From an uncultured Eubacteriaceae bacterium (GTDB lineage: Bacteria > Bacillota > Clostridia > Lachnospirales > CAG-274), in assembly GCA_938042265.1 (NCBI GenBank), contig CALIRN010000355.1, positions 1 through 5,326 on the forward strand: 5,326 nt of DNA, written 5' to 3'. Positions within the stretch are counted from its first letter, which is position 1; every line of letters begins with the position of its first letter. Made by a program: the position numbers and the translations under genes. Under the pieces are notes generated by a model. The model was given only the letters and a program-made list of their open reading frames with translations. It was not told the origin of the DNA and did not search any database. Positions 1 through 5,326 of the stretch are shown here, piece after piece.

Positions 1-954
1 AAGGGATAACTGGCTGTCGGGGACAACTACCCTTGCACATCTTTCATCCTCAGTCTCGCTTACCTCAACAGCAATTACCTTTGCCGGATTAAGCGCTGAT
101 GCAATAAGCTTTTTAGGATCCTCATCCCATGGTACAATATCTATCTTTTCGCCCTTAAGCTCATTTACAATAACATTAACTCTTGTACCGTTAGGCCCTA
201 CACAGGCACCTACGGCATCAACATCGGGATTTTTGGAGTAAACCGCCATTTTTGTTCTGGAGCCTGCTTCTCTTGCAATACCCTTAATCTCAACCGTACC
301 GTCCATTACTTCAGGCACCTCAAGCTCAAAAAGCCTTTTTACCAGACCTGCATGTGTCCTTGATACATTTACGATGGGTCCCTTTGGTGTAAGCTTAACC
401 TCATAAATAAATACCTTAACCCTGTCATTAAAATTGTAGGTTTCACCGGGTATCTGCTCCTGTATCGGAAGCATTGCATCCATTTTGCCAAGAGATACGA
501 TAACATTTTTCTTCTCGCTTCTCTGTACAATAGCAGTATCAATATCCTTATCCTTCTTAAGGTATTCGTTATAAAGCTTTTCTCTCTCAGCCTCTCTGAA
601 CTTCTGCACAACTACCTGCTTTGCGGTCTGTGCCGAAATACGCCCAAAATTTTTAGGAGTGATTTCATACTCCACAATATCGCCGTATTCATAGCTTGGG
701 TCAATCTTTCTTGCATCCTCAAGAGATACCTCAAGGAAAGCATCATACACATCCTCAGTAACTTCCTTCTGGGCAAATACCTTAATATCGCCGGTTTCCC
801 TGTTAATATCAACCCTGATATTCTGTGAGGTACCGTAATTCTTCTTACAAGCAGTTTCAAGTGAAGTTTTAATTGCCTCAAATATAAGCTCCTTGTCAAT
901 ACCCTTTTCCTTTTCAATTAAATTTAAAGCTTCAATAAGCTCATGGCTGTCCAT
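1..954 (-). CDS. nusA: Transcription termination/antitermination factor NusA (C-terminus cut by window edge)
   Basis: NusA binds RNA polymerase and nascent RNA and modulates pausing, intrinsic termination and antitermination. Reading the minus strand from ATG at 954 gives 318 uninterrupted codons to the window edge. The N-terminal polymerase-binding domain spans about residues 1-130 (starts MDSHELIEAL). An S1 domain covers about 138-203, with the family signature LPIQEQIPGE at 162-171. KH1 covers about 210-280, with the GPNG loop at 253-256 followed by RVNVIVNELKGEKIDIVPW, a hallmark of NusA. KH2 has begun (NPAKVIAVEV at 289-298). Firmicute NusA proteins usually have about 350-400 residues, so the end of KH2 and the tail lie beyond the left edge. 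A good Shine-Dalgarno site fixes the start. It lies 39 nt downstream of rimP in the usual operon order. No frameshift or missing motif is seen. Confidence 0.97.
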   Translation of the reverse strand, partial: MDSHELIEALNLIEKEKGIDKELIFEAIKTSLETACKKNYGTSQNIRVDINRETGDIKVFAQKEVTEDVYDAFLEVSLEDARKIDPSYEYGDIVEYEITPKNFGRISAQTAKQVVVQKFREAEREKLYNEYLKKDKDIDTAIVQRSEKKNVIVSLGKMDAMLPIQEQIPGETYNFNDRVKVFIYEVKLTPKGPIVNVSRTHAGLVKRLFELEVPEVMDGTVEIKGIAREAGSRTKMAVYSKNPDVDAVGACVGPNGTRVNVIVNELKGEKIDIVPWDEDPKKLIASALNPAKVIAVEVSETEDERCARVVVPDSQLSL

Positions 955-965
955 TTTGCCTTGTT

Positions 966-971
966 CCTCCT
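966..971 (-). promoter_or_regulatory. nusA ribosome binding site
   Basis: On the minus strand AGGAGG lies 11 nt before the ATG at 954, within the 39-nt rimP-nusA gap. It supports this start and independent translation initiation of nusA on the rimP-nusA message. No separate promoter was seen in this short gap. Confidence 0.8.
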
Positions 972-993
972 TAAAATACGTATCTGTAAATAT

Positions 994-1455
994 TTATAAC
1001 ATAACCGAAAGCCTTGTTGAGGCTACATCTCTGCGCGGGAAAGACAGCTCTCTGCCGTCATCAGCGGTAATAACCACATTATCCTCCTCAAGGCCTACAA
1101 GAGTCCCTCTGAACTCTTTTTGACCCTCCAACGCCTTAAACAGCTTTACATCTACCGTCCTGCCCTTGTATTTCATATACTCGTGATCCCTCTTAAGCAC
1201 ACGGTCCAGTCCCGGTGAGCTTACCTCCAGAATGTATGGCTCATCGGTAATGTCATCACTAAGTCTTTCGTCCAGATAACGGCTTACAATTTCACAATCG
1301 TCAATTGTAATACCGCCGTCCTTGTCAACATATACCCTAAGATATTTGTTAGGTCCCTCCTTGACAAACTCAGCATCAACAAACTCAAATCCGTTCTGTT
1401 CAATTATAGGCATAGCAAGCTCTTCGGCAAGCTTTACTATATCCTTTGCCTGCAT
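994..1455 (-). CDS. rimP: Ribosome maturation factor RimP
   Basis: RimP (YlxS/YhbC family) is a cytoplasmic assembly factor that binds the 30S subunit and aids late maturation, including S12 incorporation. The 153-residue length is typical. The N-terminal alpha/beta domain spans about residues 1-88 and includes VDAEFVKEG (26-34), the strand KYLRVYVDK (37-45) and the diagnostic EVSSPGLDR at 77-85. The C-terminal SH3-like domain spans about 90-150 and includes GTLVGLEEDNVVI and a final FPRRDVASTRLS, equivalent to the usual 'IPxxDVxxxRL' end. The ATG at 1455 is preceded by GGAAGGTGA about 5 nt upstream. It is the first gene of the rimP-nusA operon; the leader of about 245 nt upstream carries hairpins that may regulate it. 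Its order relative to nusA is conserved across Firmicutes. Confidence 0.97.
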   Translation of the reverse strand: MQAKDIVKLAEELAMPIIEQNGFEFVDAEFVKEGPNKYLRVYVDKDGGITIDDCEIVSRYLDERLSDDITDEPYILEVSSPGLDRVLKRDHEYMKYKGRTVDVKLFKALEGQKEFRGTLVGLEEDNVVITADDGRELSFPRRDVASTRLSVML

Positions 1456-1517
1456 TATATCACCTTCCTTTACAATTATAAGAACTCAATTAAAAATTGC
1501 TTCTTGTAATCTTTTGC

Positions 1518-1625
1518 TTATAAACAGAAAAACAGGGTCTGCAAAAATGCACCCCCTTTTCCGTCCTCGTCAAAAAGTTCAGCAGTGCCTGCACGCATAA
1601 AAAGCTCGGCAGGGGTCAGTTCTTA
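1518..1625 (-). repeat. Probable dispersed intergenic repeat in the rimP leader, open in several frames
   Basis: This block is GC-richer than the AT-rich DNA around it. It contains an imperfect 14-nt direct repeat, CTGCCGAGCTTTTT (1612-1599) and CTGCTGAACTTTTT (1585-1572), 27 nt apart. The minus strand is open from after a TAA at 1625-1623 to a TAA at 1520-1518. The only ATG in that frame (1598) would give a 26-residue peptide starting MRAGTAELFDEDGKGG. No Shine-Dalgarno site precedes it, so I do not call a gene. The plus strand is also open and reads CKNAPPFPSSSKSSAV then PARIKSSAGVSS before a stop. From memory, unverified, near-identical short 'proteins' are annotated often in gut Clostridia genomes, as expected of a multicopy intergenic repeat translated by gene callers. 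Boundaries are approximate. Confidence 0.55.
1522..1556 (-). terminator. Terminator-like hairpin in the rimP leader (possible attenuator)
   Basis: On the minus strand, GGGTGCA (1554-1548), loop TTTT and TGCA-GA-CCC (1543-1535) form a stem with a 2-nt bulge, followed by TGTTTTTCTGTTT. This has the shape of a modest intrinsic terminator between the rimP promoter and rimP. The G-run at 1556-1551 could instead pair with ACCCCT at 1616-1611, so an alternative fold is possible. The stem is short and bulged, so termination efficiency is uncertain. It may simply be part of the repeat rather than a regulatory switch. Confidence 0.4.
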
Positions 1626-1659
1626 AACTAAAACCGGCAATTTTAATTTAAGATAAAAC

Positions 1660-1682
1660 AAGAGTGGGCATAACCCACTCTT
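1660..1682 (-). ncRNA. Perfect 9-bp hairpin near the 5' end of the rimP-nusA transcript
   Basis: The minus strand reads AAGAGTGGG, loop TTATG, CCCACTCTT, then GTTTTATCTT. The stem is perfect and begins about 20 nt after the predicted transcription start. On the minus strand it is followed by a weak U-tract; on the plus strand it is followed by AATTTCTCC, which is not terminator-like. I recall similar GAGTGGG...CCCACTC stems before rimP (ylxS) in other Firmicutes but could not check this. Possible roles are a 5'-end stabilising stem, a protein-binding leader or an early terminator. Confidence 0.6.
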
Positions 1683-1707
1683 AATTTCTCCAACAGTCAC
1701 TATACGT

Positions 1708-1736
1708 ATTATAACATCAAACATTTCCCATTGCAA
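1708..1736 (-). promoter_or_regulatory. Sigma-A promoter for rimP-nusA
   Basis: On the minus strand the -35 is TTGCAA (1736-1731), the spacer is exactly 17 nt and the -10 is a perfect TATAAT (1713-1708). Transcription would start near 1701. This gives a leader of about 245 nt before the rimP ATG, long enough to hold the hairpin, the repeat and the terminator-like stem. It diverges from the plus-strand promoter about 70 bp away. Confidence 0.8.
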
Positions 1737-1783
1737 GCATTTTTATACATTCAGGTAAATTTTATTCATTATTATTTTTACTC

Positions 1784-1812
1784 TGTTCTTTTTTTTCAAT
1801 ATGTGGTATACT
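1784..1812 (+). promoter_or_regulatory. Extended -10 promoter for the degV-prepilin peptidase-aminotransferase cluster
   Basis: A -10 element TATACT at 1807-1812 is preceded by TGG at 1804-1806, giving an extended -10. The -35 at 1784-1789 (TGTTCT) is poor, but extended -10 promoters tolerate this. An A/T-rich stretch with a T8 run lies in the spacer. Transcription would start near 1819, leaving a leader of about 38 nt. No operator or riboswitch is seen in it. Confidence 0.55.
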
Positions 1813-1842
1813 TATAAATAATTGTAACTCTGTAATATATAC

Positions 1843-1850
1843 AAGGAGGA
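1843..1850 (+). promoter_or_regulatory. Ribosome binding site that fixes the GTG start of degV
   Basis: AAGGAGGA lies 6 nt before the GTG at 1857, ideal spacing. The next in-frame ATG (codon 16) has no comparable site and would remove the conserved DSG N-terminal motif, so GTG is the start. Confidence 0.85.
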
Positions 1851-1856
1851 TATACC

Positions 1857-2684
1857 GTGATTAAAATTATAGCTGACAGCGGCTGCGATTTCTCAAAAGA
1901 AATGCTTGACAGAGGCGTATGCCGTATACCTCTTACACTTCAGCTTGGAGATAATATATATGAAGATACCAATAATTTGAACATTGATGAATATATAAAA
2001 ATGCTGAATAAAACTCCCAAAGGGCGCAAAACCGCTGCACCATCGCCTGAAAAATTTTATGATGCCTATAAGGAGGGAGATGAGGTCTTTGTTGTTACCC
2101 TTTCCCGTCATCTTAGCGGCTCCTATGCAAGCGCACAGACTGCACGCAATATGTATATAGAGGAAATCGGCGACAAATTTATACACATAATTGACAGCCA
2201 AAGTGCATCTGCGGGACAAACCCTTATAGTACACCGACTCTTAGGGCTTATTGACAGAGGACTTGACGCAGAGGAAATAAAACCTTTAATTGAGGAATTT
2301 ACAGCATCTATGCATACCTATTTTATTCTTGAAAGCTTTAATACCATTGTCGACTCAGGCAGAATGAACGGTTATGTTGCAAAGCTTGCCTCTATGCTCA
2401 GCATTGTACCTATATGCGCAGGTGTTGAGGGTAAAATGGCGTTGCTTACACAGGCAAGAGGTCGTAAAAAGGCTTATGCAAAGCTTGCTGATTTGATGGA
2501 GGAAACAGGAGATAATCCTACAGGACGTGAACTGTTTATTACCCATGTTTCAAATTCCGATGAGGCTGAAAAGCTGTCAGAGTATCTTAACGGCAGACTT
2601 GGCTTTAAAAATACATCTATTATATCGGCTACGGGTCTGGTATGCACATACGCTGATTATCATGGGCTTGTAATAGCCTTTTAA
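1857..2684 (+). CDS. DegV family protein (fatty-acid-binding, FakB-like)
   Basis: DegV/FakB proteins bind a fatty acid in the cytoplasm and, where studied, present it to the kinase FakA for phosphorylation and entry into phospholipid synthesis. The 275-residue length is typical. Visible motifs are the N-terminal IIADSGCDF (4-12), the TSQPSP-equivalent KTAAPSPEKF (58-67), the lipid head-group loop LSRHLSGSYASAQTA (82-96), VIDSxS-like IIDSQSASAG (111-120) and the C-terminal-domain ESFNTIVDSGRMNG (159-172). The C-terminus reads TYADYHGLVIAF, where many relatives have a GPG-type loop; this may mark a subfamily. No fakA is present in the window, so the kinase partner would be elsewhere. Start is GTG. 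The prepilin peptidase begins 11 nt downstream. Family assignment is firm; bound lipid and biological role are unknown. Confidence 0.92.
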   Translation: MIKIIADSGCDFSKEMLDRGVCRIPLTLQLGDNIYEDTNNLNIDEYIKMLNKTPKGRKTAAPSPEKFYDAYKEGDEVFVVTLSRHLSGSYASAQTARNMYIEEIGDKFIHIIDSQSASAGQTLIVHRLLGLIDRGLDAEEIKPLIEEFTASMHTYFILESFNTIVDSGRMNGYVAKLASMLSIVPICAGVEGKMALLTQARGRKKAYAKLADLMEETGDNPTGRELFITHVSNSDEAEKLSEYLNGRLGFKNTSIISATGLVCTYADYHGLVIAF

Positions 2685-2695
2685 GGGGGATAAAT

Positions 2696-3499
2696 ATGAA
2701 TATCTACGCAATATCTATAGGTATACTTGCAGCTTTCTACGGTCTTTTTGTCGGAAGTTTTTTAAATGTATGTATATACCGCATACCGTTAAATGAAACT
2801 ATAGTATTCATACCATCGCACTGTACAAAATGCAGTCATAAGCTTGCCTGGTATGACCTTTTTCCGCTGTTCAGCTATCTTTTTTTAGGCGGAAAATGCC
2901 GTTACTGCGGCGAGCATATTTCAATACAGTATCCTATCGTTGAAGCTCTCAATTCAATAGTATGGGGTTTCACTTTTTATCTTACGCTGATGAGCTTTGG
3001 AAGTATTGGGTGGCAGAGTATTTTAAGCGGCGTTGTATACTGTCTCTTCTTTTCTGCACTTATTGTACTTAGCGGAATTGATATTTTCTATCAAATTGTG
3101 CCTGATAGGGTTAATCTCTTCATATTTATATTGGGTATTTTAGCAGTCATTGCAGACTATACAAACTGGGCATCACATTTAATCGGTTTTTTTGCCGTAA
3201 GCATACCTTTGCTTATACTTATGATGTTTGGCGGTATGGGAGGAGGAGATGTAAAGCTGTATGCCGCAGCAGGCTTTTTACTTGGCTGGAAATCGGCTCT
3301 TATATCACTTTTACTTGCCTGCTTAGCAGGTTCTTTAATTGGTATACCAATATATATTCCGCAGAAGAAAAAAGGCGTAAAACATCCGCATATTCCCTTT
3401 GTACCCGCCATCGCAATAGGTATGTTTATTTCCGTTTTTTGGACAGATAGTCTTATAAGCTGGTACATAAACACTTTTTTAAGTAATTTAATACAATAA
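2696..3499 (+). CDS. Type IV prepilin peptidase / N-methyltransferase (A24 family)
   Basis: This integral membrane aspartic peptidase removes the short leader from type IV prepilins or pseudopilins; the full-length form also N-methylates the new N-terminus. The N-terminal domain has GLFVGSFLNVCIYRIP (16-31) and the zinc-type cysteine pairs C43/C46 and C68/C71, the mark of the bifunctional form. The catalytic aspartates sit in SGIDIFYQIVPD (D129, 126-137) and in GGMGGGDVKL (D185, 179-188). Several hydrophobic helices follow, for example around 110-127, 140-153, 163-178 and 200-220. At 267 residues it is full length. The Shine-Dalgarno GGGGGA overlaps the end of degV, suggesting co-transcription. 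No pilin, PilB/PilC or com genes are in view, so its substrates (type IV pili or a Com-type competence pseudopilus) lie elsewhere. It could be named pilD or comC; context does not decide. Confidence 0.94.
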   Translation: MNIYAISIGILAAFYGLFVGSFLNVCIYRIPLNETIVFIPSHCTKCSHKLAWYDLFPLFSYLFLGGKCRYCGEHISIQYPIVEALNSIVWGFTFYLTLMSFGSIGWQSILSGVVYCLFFSALIVLSGIDIFYQIVPDRVNLFIFILGILAVIADYTNWASHLIGFFAVSIPLLILMMFGGMGGGDVKLYAAAGFLLGWKSALISLLLACLAGSLIGIPIYIPQKKKGVKHPHIPFVPAIAIGMFISVFWTDSLISWYINTFLSNLIQ

Positions 3500-3504
3500 A
3501 GGAG
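3498..3504 (+). promoter_or_regulatory. Ribosome binding site of the aminotransferase gene
   Basis: AAAGGAG overlaps the stop codon of the prepilin peptidase gene and lies 7 nt before the ATG at 3512. It supports the start and a shared transcript. Confidence 0.75.
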
Positions 3505-3511
3505 CTTTATA

Positions 3512-4678
3512 ATGAACTTTTCGGATAAATTCGGTCAAATCAATTCAAATATACTTTTGGATTTGGATATTGCAAAACGAGAGCTTGAAGCACAGGGCAG
3601 GGAGGTTATAAACTTTTCAATCGGTACCCCTGATCTTCCTCCCGATAAACATGTAATCGATGCTGTTACAAAGGCATTAAAAGACCCTGAAAACTATAAA
3701 TACGGTATGACTGAGAGCATAGAGCTTATTTCCTCCGTATGCAGCTGGTACAAAAGACGCTACGGGGTTGAACTTACCAAAGAAAATATCTGTGCGGTAA
3801 ACGGTTCCCAGGAGGGTATTGCGCATATAGCCTTTCCTATCTGTAATCCGGGGGATATTGTACTTGTGCCTGATCCCTGCTATCAGATTTTTTCCTTCGG
3901 ACCTGCAATGGCGGGCGTTAAGCTTGAATATATGCCGCTTTTAAAGGAAAATAATTACCTTATAGATTTTAACGCTATTGATAATAAAACTGCAAGAGCA
4001 GCCAAAATGATTATAGTTTCCTATCCAAATAACCCTACCACTGCCCATGCGCCAATAGAGTTTTATGAAAAGTTGGTTGCCTTTGCCAAGGAAAACGATA
4101 TTATTGTTATACATGATAATGCTTATTCCGAGCTTGTATATGAATATGAGCCCGGTATCTCATTCCTTTCTGTTGATGGTGCCATGGATGTGGGTATTGA
4201 GTTTAACTCGCTTTCAAAAACCTATAATCTTACAGGCTTGAGGCTTTCCTTTGCACTGGGTAATGCCGATATTATAAAGCGCTTCAAATCCTTCCGTTCA
4301 CAGATTGATTACGGAATTTGCCGTGGTATTCAGGAGGCTGCTATTGCCGCTCTTGACGGGCCTCAGGACATTGTTATACATAACAGAGAGGAATATAAAA
4401 AGCGAAGAAATACTCTTTGCAAGGGGCTTAACAATATAGGCTGGAAAGTACCTGTTACCGATTCCACCATGTTTACATGGTTTCCTATCCCTGATAACTA
4501 CATCTCGTCAACAAAGTTTACCTTTGACCTGTTAAAAATGGCAGGTGTTCTTTGTGTACCCGGAGCTTCTTTTGGCATACACGGCGAGGGCTATGTAAGA
4601 ATGGCACTTGTACAGCCAACCGAAAAAATTAATCAGGCAATTGAAGCCATAAGGCTAAGCGGAATACTTAAAAAGTAA
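3512..4678 (+). CDS. Class I/II PLP-dependent aminotransferase, LL-diaminopimelate aminotransferase-like
   Basis: A fold-type I aminotransferase of 388 residues, the usual size. INFSIGTPDLPPDKHV (33-48) is the N-terminal substrate-loop motif. NGSQEGIAH (97-105) is the phosphate-binding region, and Y124 in DPCYQIF should stack on PLP. N174 in SYPNNPT (170-176), and D202 and Y205 in HDNAYSELVYE (201-211), contact the cofactor. SLSKTYNLTGLR (233-244) holds the Schiff-base lysine K236 and R244. R363 in YVRMAL would bind the substrate carboxylate. All catalytic residues are present. The string GSQEG...NPGD.VLVPDP.Y...GP..AG resembles the DapL-type LL-diaminopimelate aminotransferases, which make the lysine/peptidoglycan precursor in one step, but aspartate or alanine aminotransferase activity is also possible. 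No dap genes are adjacent. It is probably last in the cluster, but no clear terminator follows. Confidence 0.9.
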   Translation: MNFSDKFGQINSNILLDLDIAKRELEAQGREVINFSIGTPDLPPDKHVIDAVTKALKDPENYKYGMTESIELISSVCSWYKRRYGVELTKENICAVNGSQEGIAHIAFPICNPGDIVLVPDPCYQIFSFGPAMAGVKLEYMPLLKENNYLIDFNAIDNKTARAAKMIIVSYPNNPTTAHAPIEFYEKLVAFAKENDIIVIHDNAYSELVYEYEPGISFLSVDGAMDVGIEFNSLSKTYNLTGLRLSFALGNADIIKRFKSFRSQIDYGICRGIQEAAIAALDGPQDIVIHNREEYKKRRNTLCKGLNNIGWKVPVTDSTMFTWFPIPDNYISSTKFTFDLLKMAGVLCVPGASFGIHGEGYVRMALVQPTEKINQAIEAIRLSGILKK

Positions 4679-4724
4679 AACCGACAAAATCCAACTGAAA
4701 TATGCAAAAAATAATAATTTGCTA

Positions 4725-4753
4725 TTGACAAAGCGCTTGAAAATTGTTAGAAT
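4725..4753 (+). promoter_or_regulatory. Strong sigma-A promoter for the reverse rubrerythrin gene
   Basis: A perfect -35 TTGACA (4725-4730), a 17-nt spacer and -10 TAGAAT (4748-4753) with an extended -10 TG at 4745-4746. Transcription would start near 4760, giving a leader of about 56 nt. This is the best promoter in the window, as expected for an abundant stress protein, and it separates the rubrerythrin from the aminotransferase. Confidence 0.85.
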
Positions 4754-4764
4754 ATATTTGTAAA

Positions 4765-4779
4765 CAATAATAATTATCA
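4765..4779 (+). promoter_or_regulatory. Fur/PerR-like operator overlapping the transcription start region
   Basis: CAATAATAATTATCA is a 7-1-7 inverted repeat. By eye it matches the Bacillus Fur consensus TGATAATNATTATCA at 12 of 14 positions and the PerR consensus TTATAATNATTATAA at 11 of 14. It lies about 5-19 nt after the predicted start, where a bound repressor would block RNA polymerase. Rubrerythrins are known PerR targets in clostridia, so PerR is the likely regulator; the sequence alone does not separate PerR from Fur. The AT-rich background weakens the match. Confidence 0.5.
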
Positions 4780-4802
4780 ATTAATAAATTTTATAAATAT
4801 TT

Positions 4803-4809
4803 AGGAGGA
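4803..4809 (+). promoter_or_regulatory. Ribosome binding site of the rubrerythrin gene
   Basis: AGGAGGA lies 7 nt before the ATG at 4817, a near-perfect Shine-Dalgarno site that fixes the start. Confidence 0.85.
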
Positions 4810-4816
4810 TTTAATT

Positions 4817-5326
4817 ATGAAAAAATTTGTATGTCCTATTTGCGGTTATGTTCATGTTGGTGAGTCTGCTCCCGATGTCTGTCCTGTTTGTAAGGCACCC
4901 GGTTCAAAGTTTATCGAGCAGTCAGGCGAGCTTGTTTTCGCTGATGAGCACCGTATAGGCGTAGCTGAAGGCGTTTCTGAGGATATTCTTGAGGATCTTA
5001 GAGCCAACTTTACAGGCGAGTGTACCGAGGTTGGTATGTACCTTGCCATGAGCCGTCAGGCTGACCGTGAGGGTTATCCTGAGGTTGCTGAGGCTTACAA
5101 GCGCATTGCTTTTGAAGAGGCTGAGCACGCTGCTAAGTTTGCAGAGCTTTTAGGCGAGGTTGTTACTGCTTCTACCAAGAAAAATCTTGAGCTTAGAGTT
5201 GAGGCTGAGCACGGTGCTACAGCAGGTAAGCTTGACCTTGCTAAGAGAGCTAAGGCTGCTAACCTTGATGCAATCCATGACACTGTACACGAAATGTGCA
5301 AGGACGAAGCCAGACACGGTAAGGCT
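4817..5326 (+). CDS. Reverse rubrerythrin, NADH peroxidase type (C-terminus cut by window edge)
   Basis: Reverse rubrerythrins are cytoplasmic diiron proteins of anaerobes that reduce hydrogen peroxide (and in some cases oxygen) with electrons from NADH via a reductase and rubredoxin. From ATG at 4817 there are 170 codons to the edge. An N-terminal rubredoxin-like domain (about 1-35) has C6-P-I-C9-G and C22-P-V-C25. The order rubredoxin-then-ferritin-like defines the 'reverse' form. The four-helix diiron domain shows GECTEVGMYLAMSRQADREG (67-86; ligands E68 and probably E71), FEEAEHAAKF (99-108; E101, H104), E131 in VEAEHGATAG, and KDEARHGKA (162-170; E164, H167). Only about ten C-terminal residues should be missing. 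Codons are strongly restricted (GCT, GAG, CTT, GGT, AAG), unlike the preceding genes and consistent with high expression. Confidence 0.95.
   Translation, partial: MKKFVCPICGYVHVGESAPDVCPVCKAPGSKFIEQSGELVFADEHRIGVAEGVSEDILEDLRANFTGECTEVGMYLAMSRQADREGYPEVAEAYKRIAFEEAEHAAKFAELLGEVVTASTKKNLELRVEAEHGATAGKLDLAKRAKAANLDAIHDTVHEMCKDEARHGKA

Noticed and set aside
369..917. Two long minus-strand ORFs (369-611 and 612-917) as separate genes
   Set aside because: They are out-of-frame readings of nusA. The nusA frame gives a continuous, clearly conserved protein across the whole stretch.
1518..1598. A 26-codon minus-strand ORF starting MRAGTAELFDEDGK as a small gene in the rimP leader
   Set aside because: There is no Shine-Dalgarno site before its ATG, the frame stays open upstream of the ATG, and other frames are open too. 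A non-coding repeat explains this better.
1540..1600. Partial glmS-ribozyme-like string TTGACGAGGA on the minus strand (1572-1563)
   Set aside because: The rest of the conserved glmS core is absent (no AGCGCC cleavage site or GGCGGGTGCC element in the right order), and the downstream gene is rimP, not glmS.
1893..2546. Minus-strand ORFs opposite degV (1893-2234 and 2355-2546)
   Set aside because: They lie wholly inside a well-supported DegV gene and encode low-complexity, unrecognisable peptides.
4709..4723. Second Fur/PerR box upstream of the rubrerythrin -35
   Set aside because: AAATAATAATTTGCT matches the Fur consensus at only about 9 of 14 positions, which is expected by chance in such AT-rich DNA.
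4679..4724. Terminator after the aminotransferase gene
   Set aside because: Only a weak GCAAA/TTTGC stem at about 4704-4722 is seen, with a 9-nt AT loop and no following T-run, so I do not call it.
4852..5301. Minus-strand ORFs opposite the rubrerythrin gene
   Set aside because: They are antisense shadows created by the strong codon bias of the rubrerythrin gene, with no ribosome binding sites or recognisable motifs.

Overview
The window looks like chromosomal core DNA of a strictly anaerobic, moderately AT-rich Gram-positive bacterium of class Clostridia, probably a gut member of the Oscillospiraceae/Ruminococcaceae or Lachnospiraceae. The case rests on the rimP-nusA pair, strong AGGAGG-type ribosome binding sites, consensus sigma-A promoters, a DegV-family protein, and a 'reverse' rubrerythrin with an N-terminal rubredoxin domain, a fold typical of clostridial peroxide defence. 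The genus is inference.

Layout. Positions 1-954 (minus) hold the first 318 codons of nusA, cut by the left edge. Positions 994-1455 (minus) hold complete rimP. The two form the start of the usual rimP-nusA-(infB) operon, which would continue off the left edge. Positions 1456-1856 are a non-coding divergent region of about 400 bp. It contains a near-consensus minus-strand promoter for rimP, a perfect 9-bp hairpin just after the predicted start, a likely dispersed repeat with terminator-like structure inside the rimP leader, and a plus-strand promoter for the other side. Positions 1857-4678 (plus) are three tightly spaced genes: a DegV-family fatty-acid-binding protein, a type IV prepilin peptidase, and a class I/II PLP-dependent aminotransferase resembling LL-diaminopimelate aminotransferases. 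Positions 4679-4816 hold a strong promoter with a Fur/PerR-like inverted repeat. The reverse rubrerythrin gene starts at 4817 and is cut by the right edge at codon 170.

The genes do not form one pathway. rimP-nusA serves 30S maturation and transcription elongation/termination. The degV-prepilin peptidase-aminotransferase cluster is probably co-transcribed (gaps of 11 and 12 nt, each with its own Shine-Dalgarno site), but its members act in phospholipid precursor handling, pilin/pseudopilin processing and amino-acid metabolism. The rubrerythrin is a separately regulated oxidative-stress gene.

I found no new multi-gene system here. The best leads are the repeat in the rimP leader, which may act as an attenuator, and the metal- or peroxide-responsive operator in front of the rubrerythrin.
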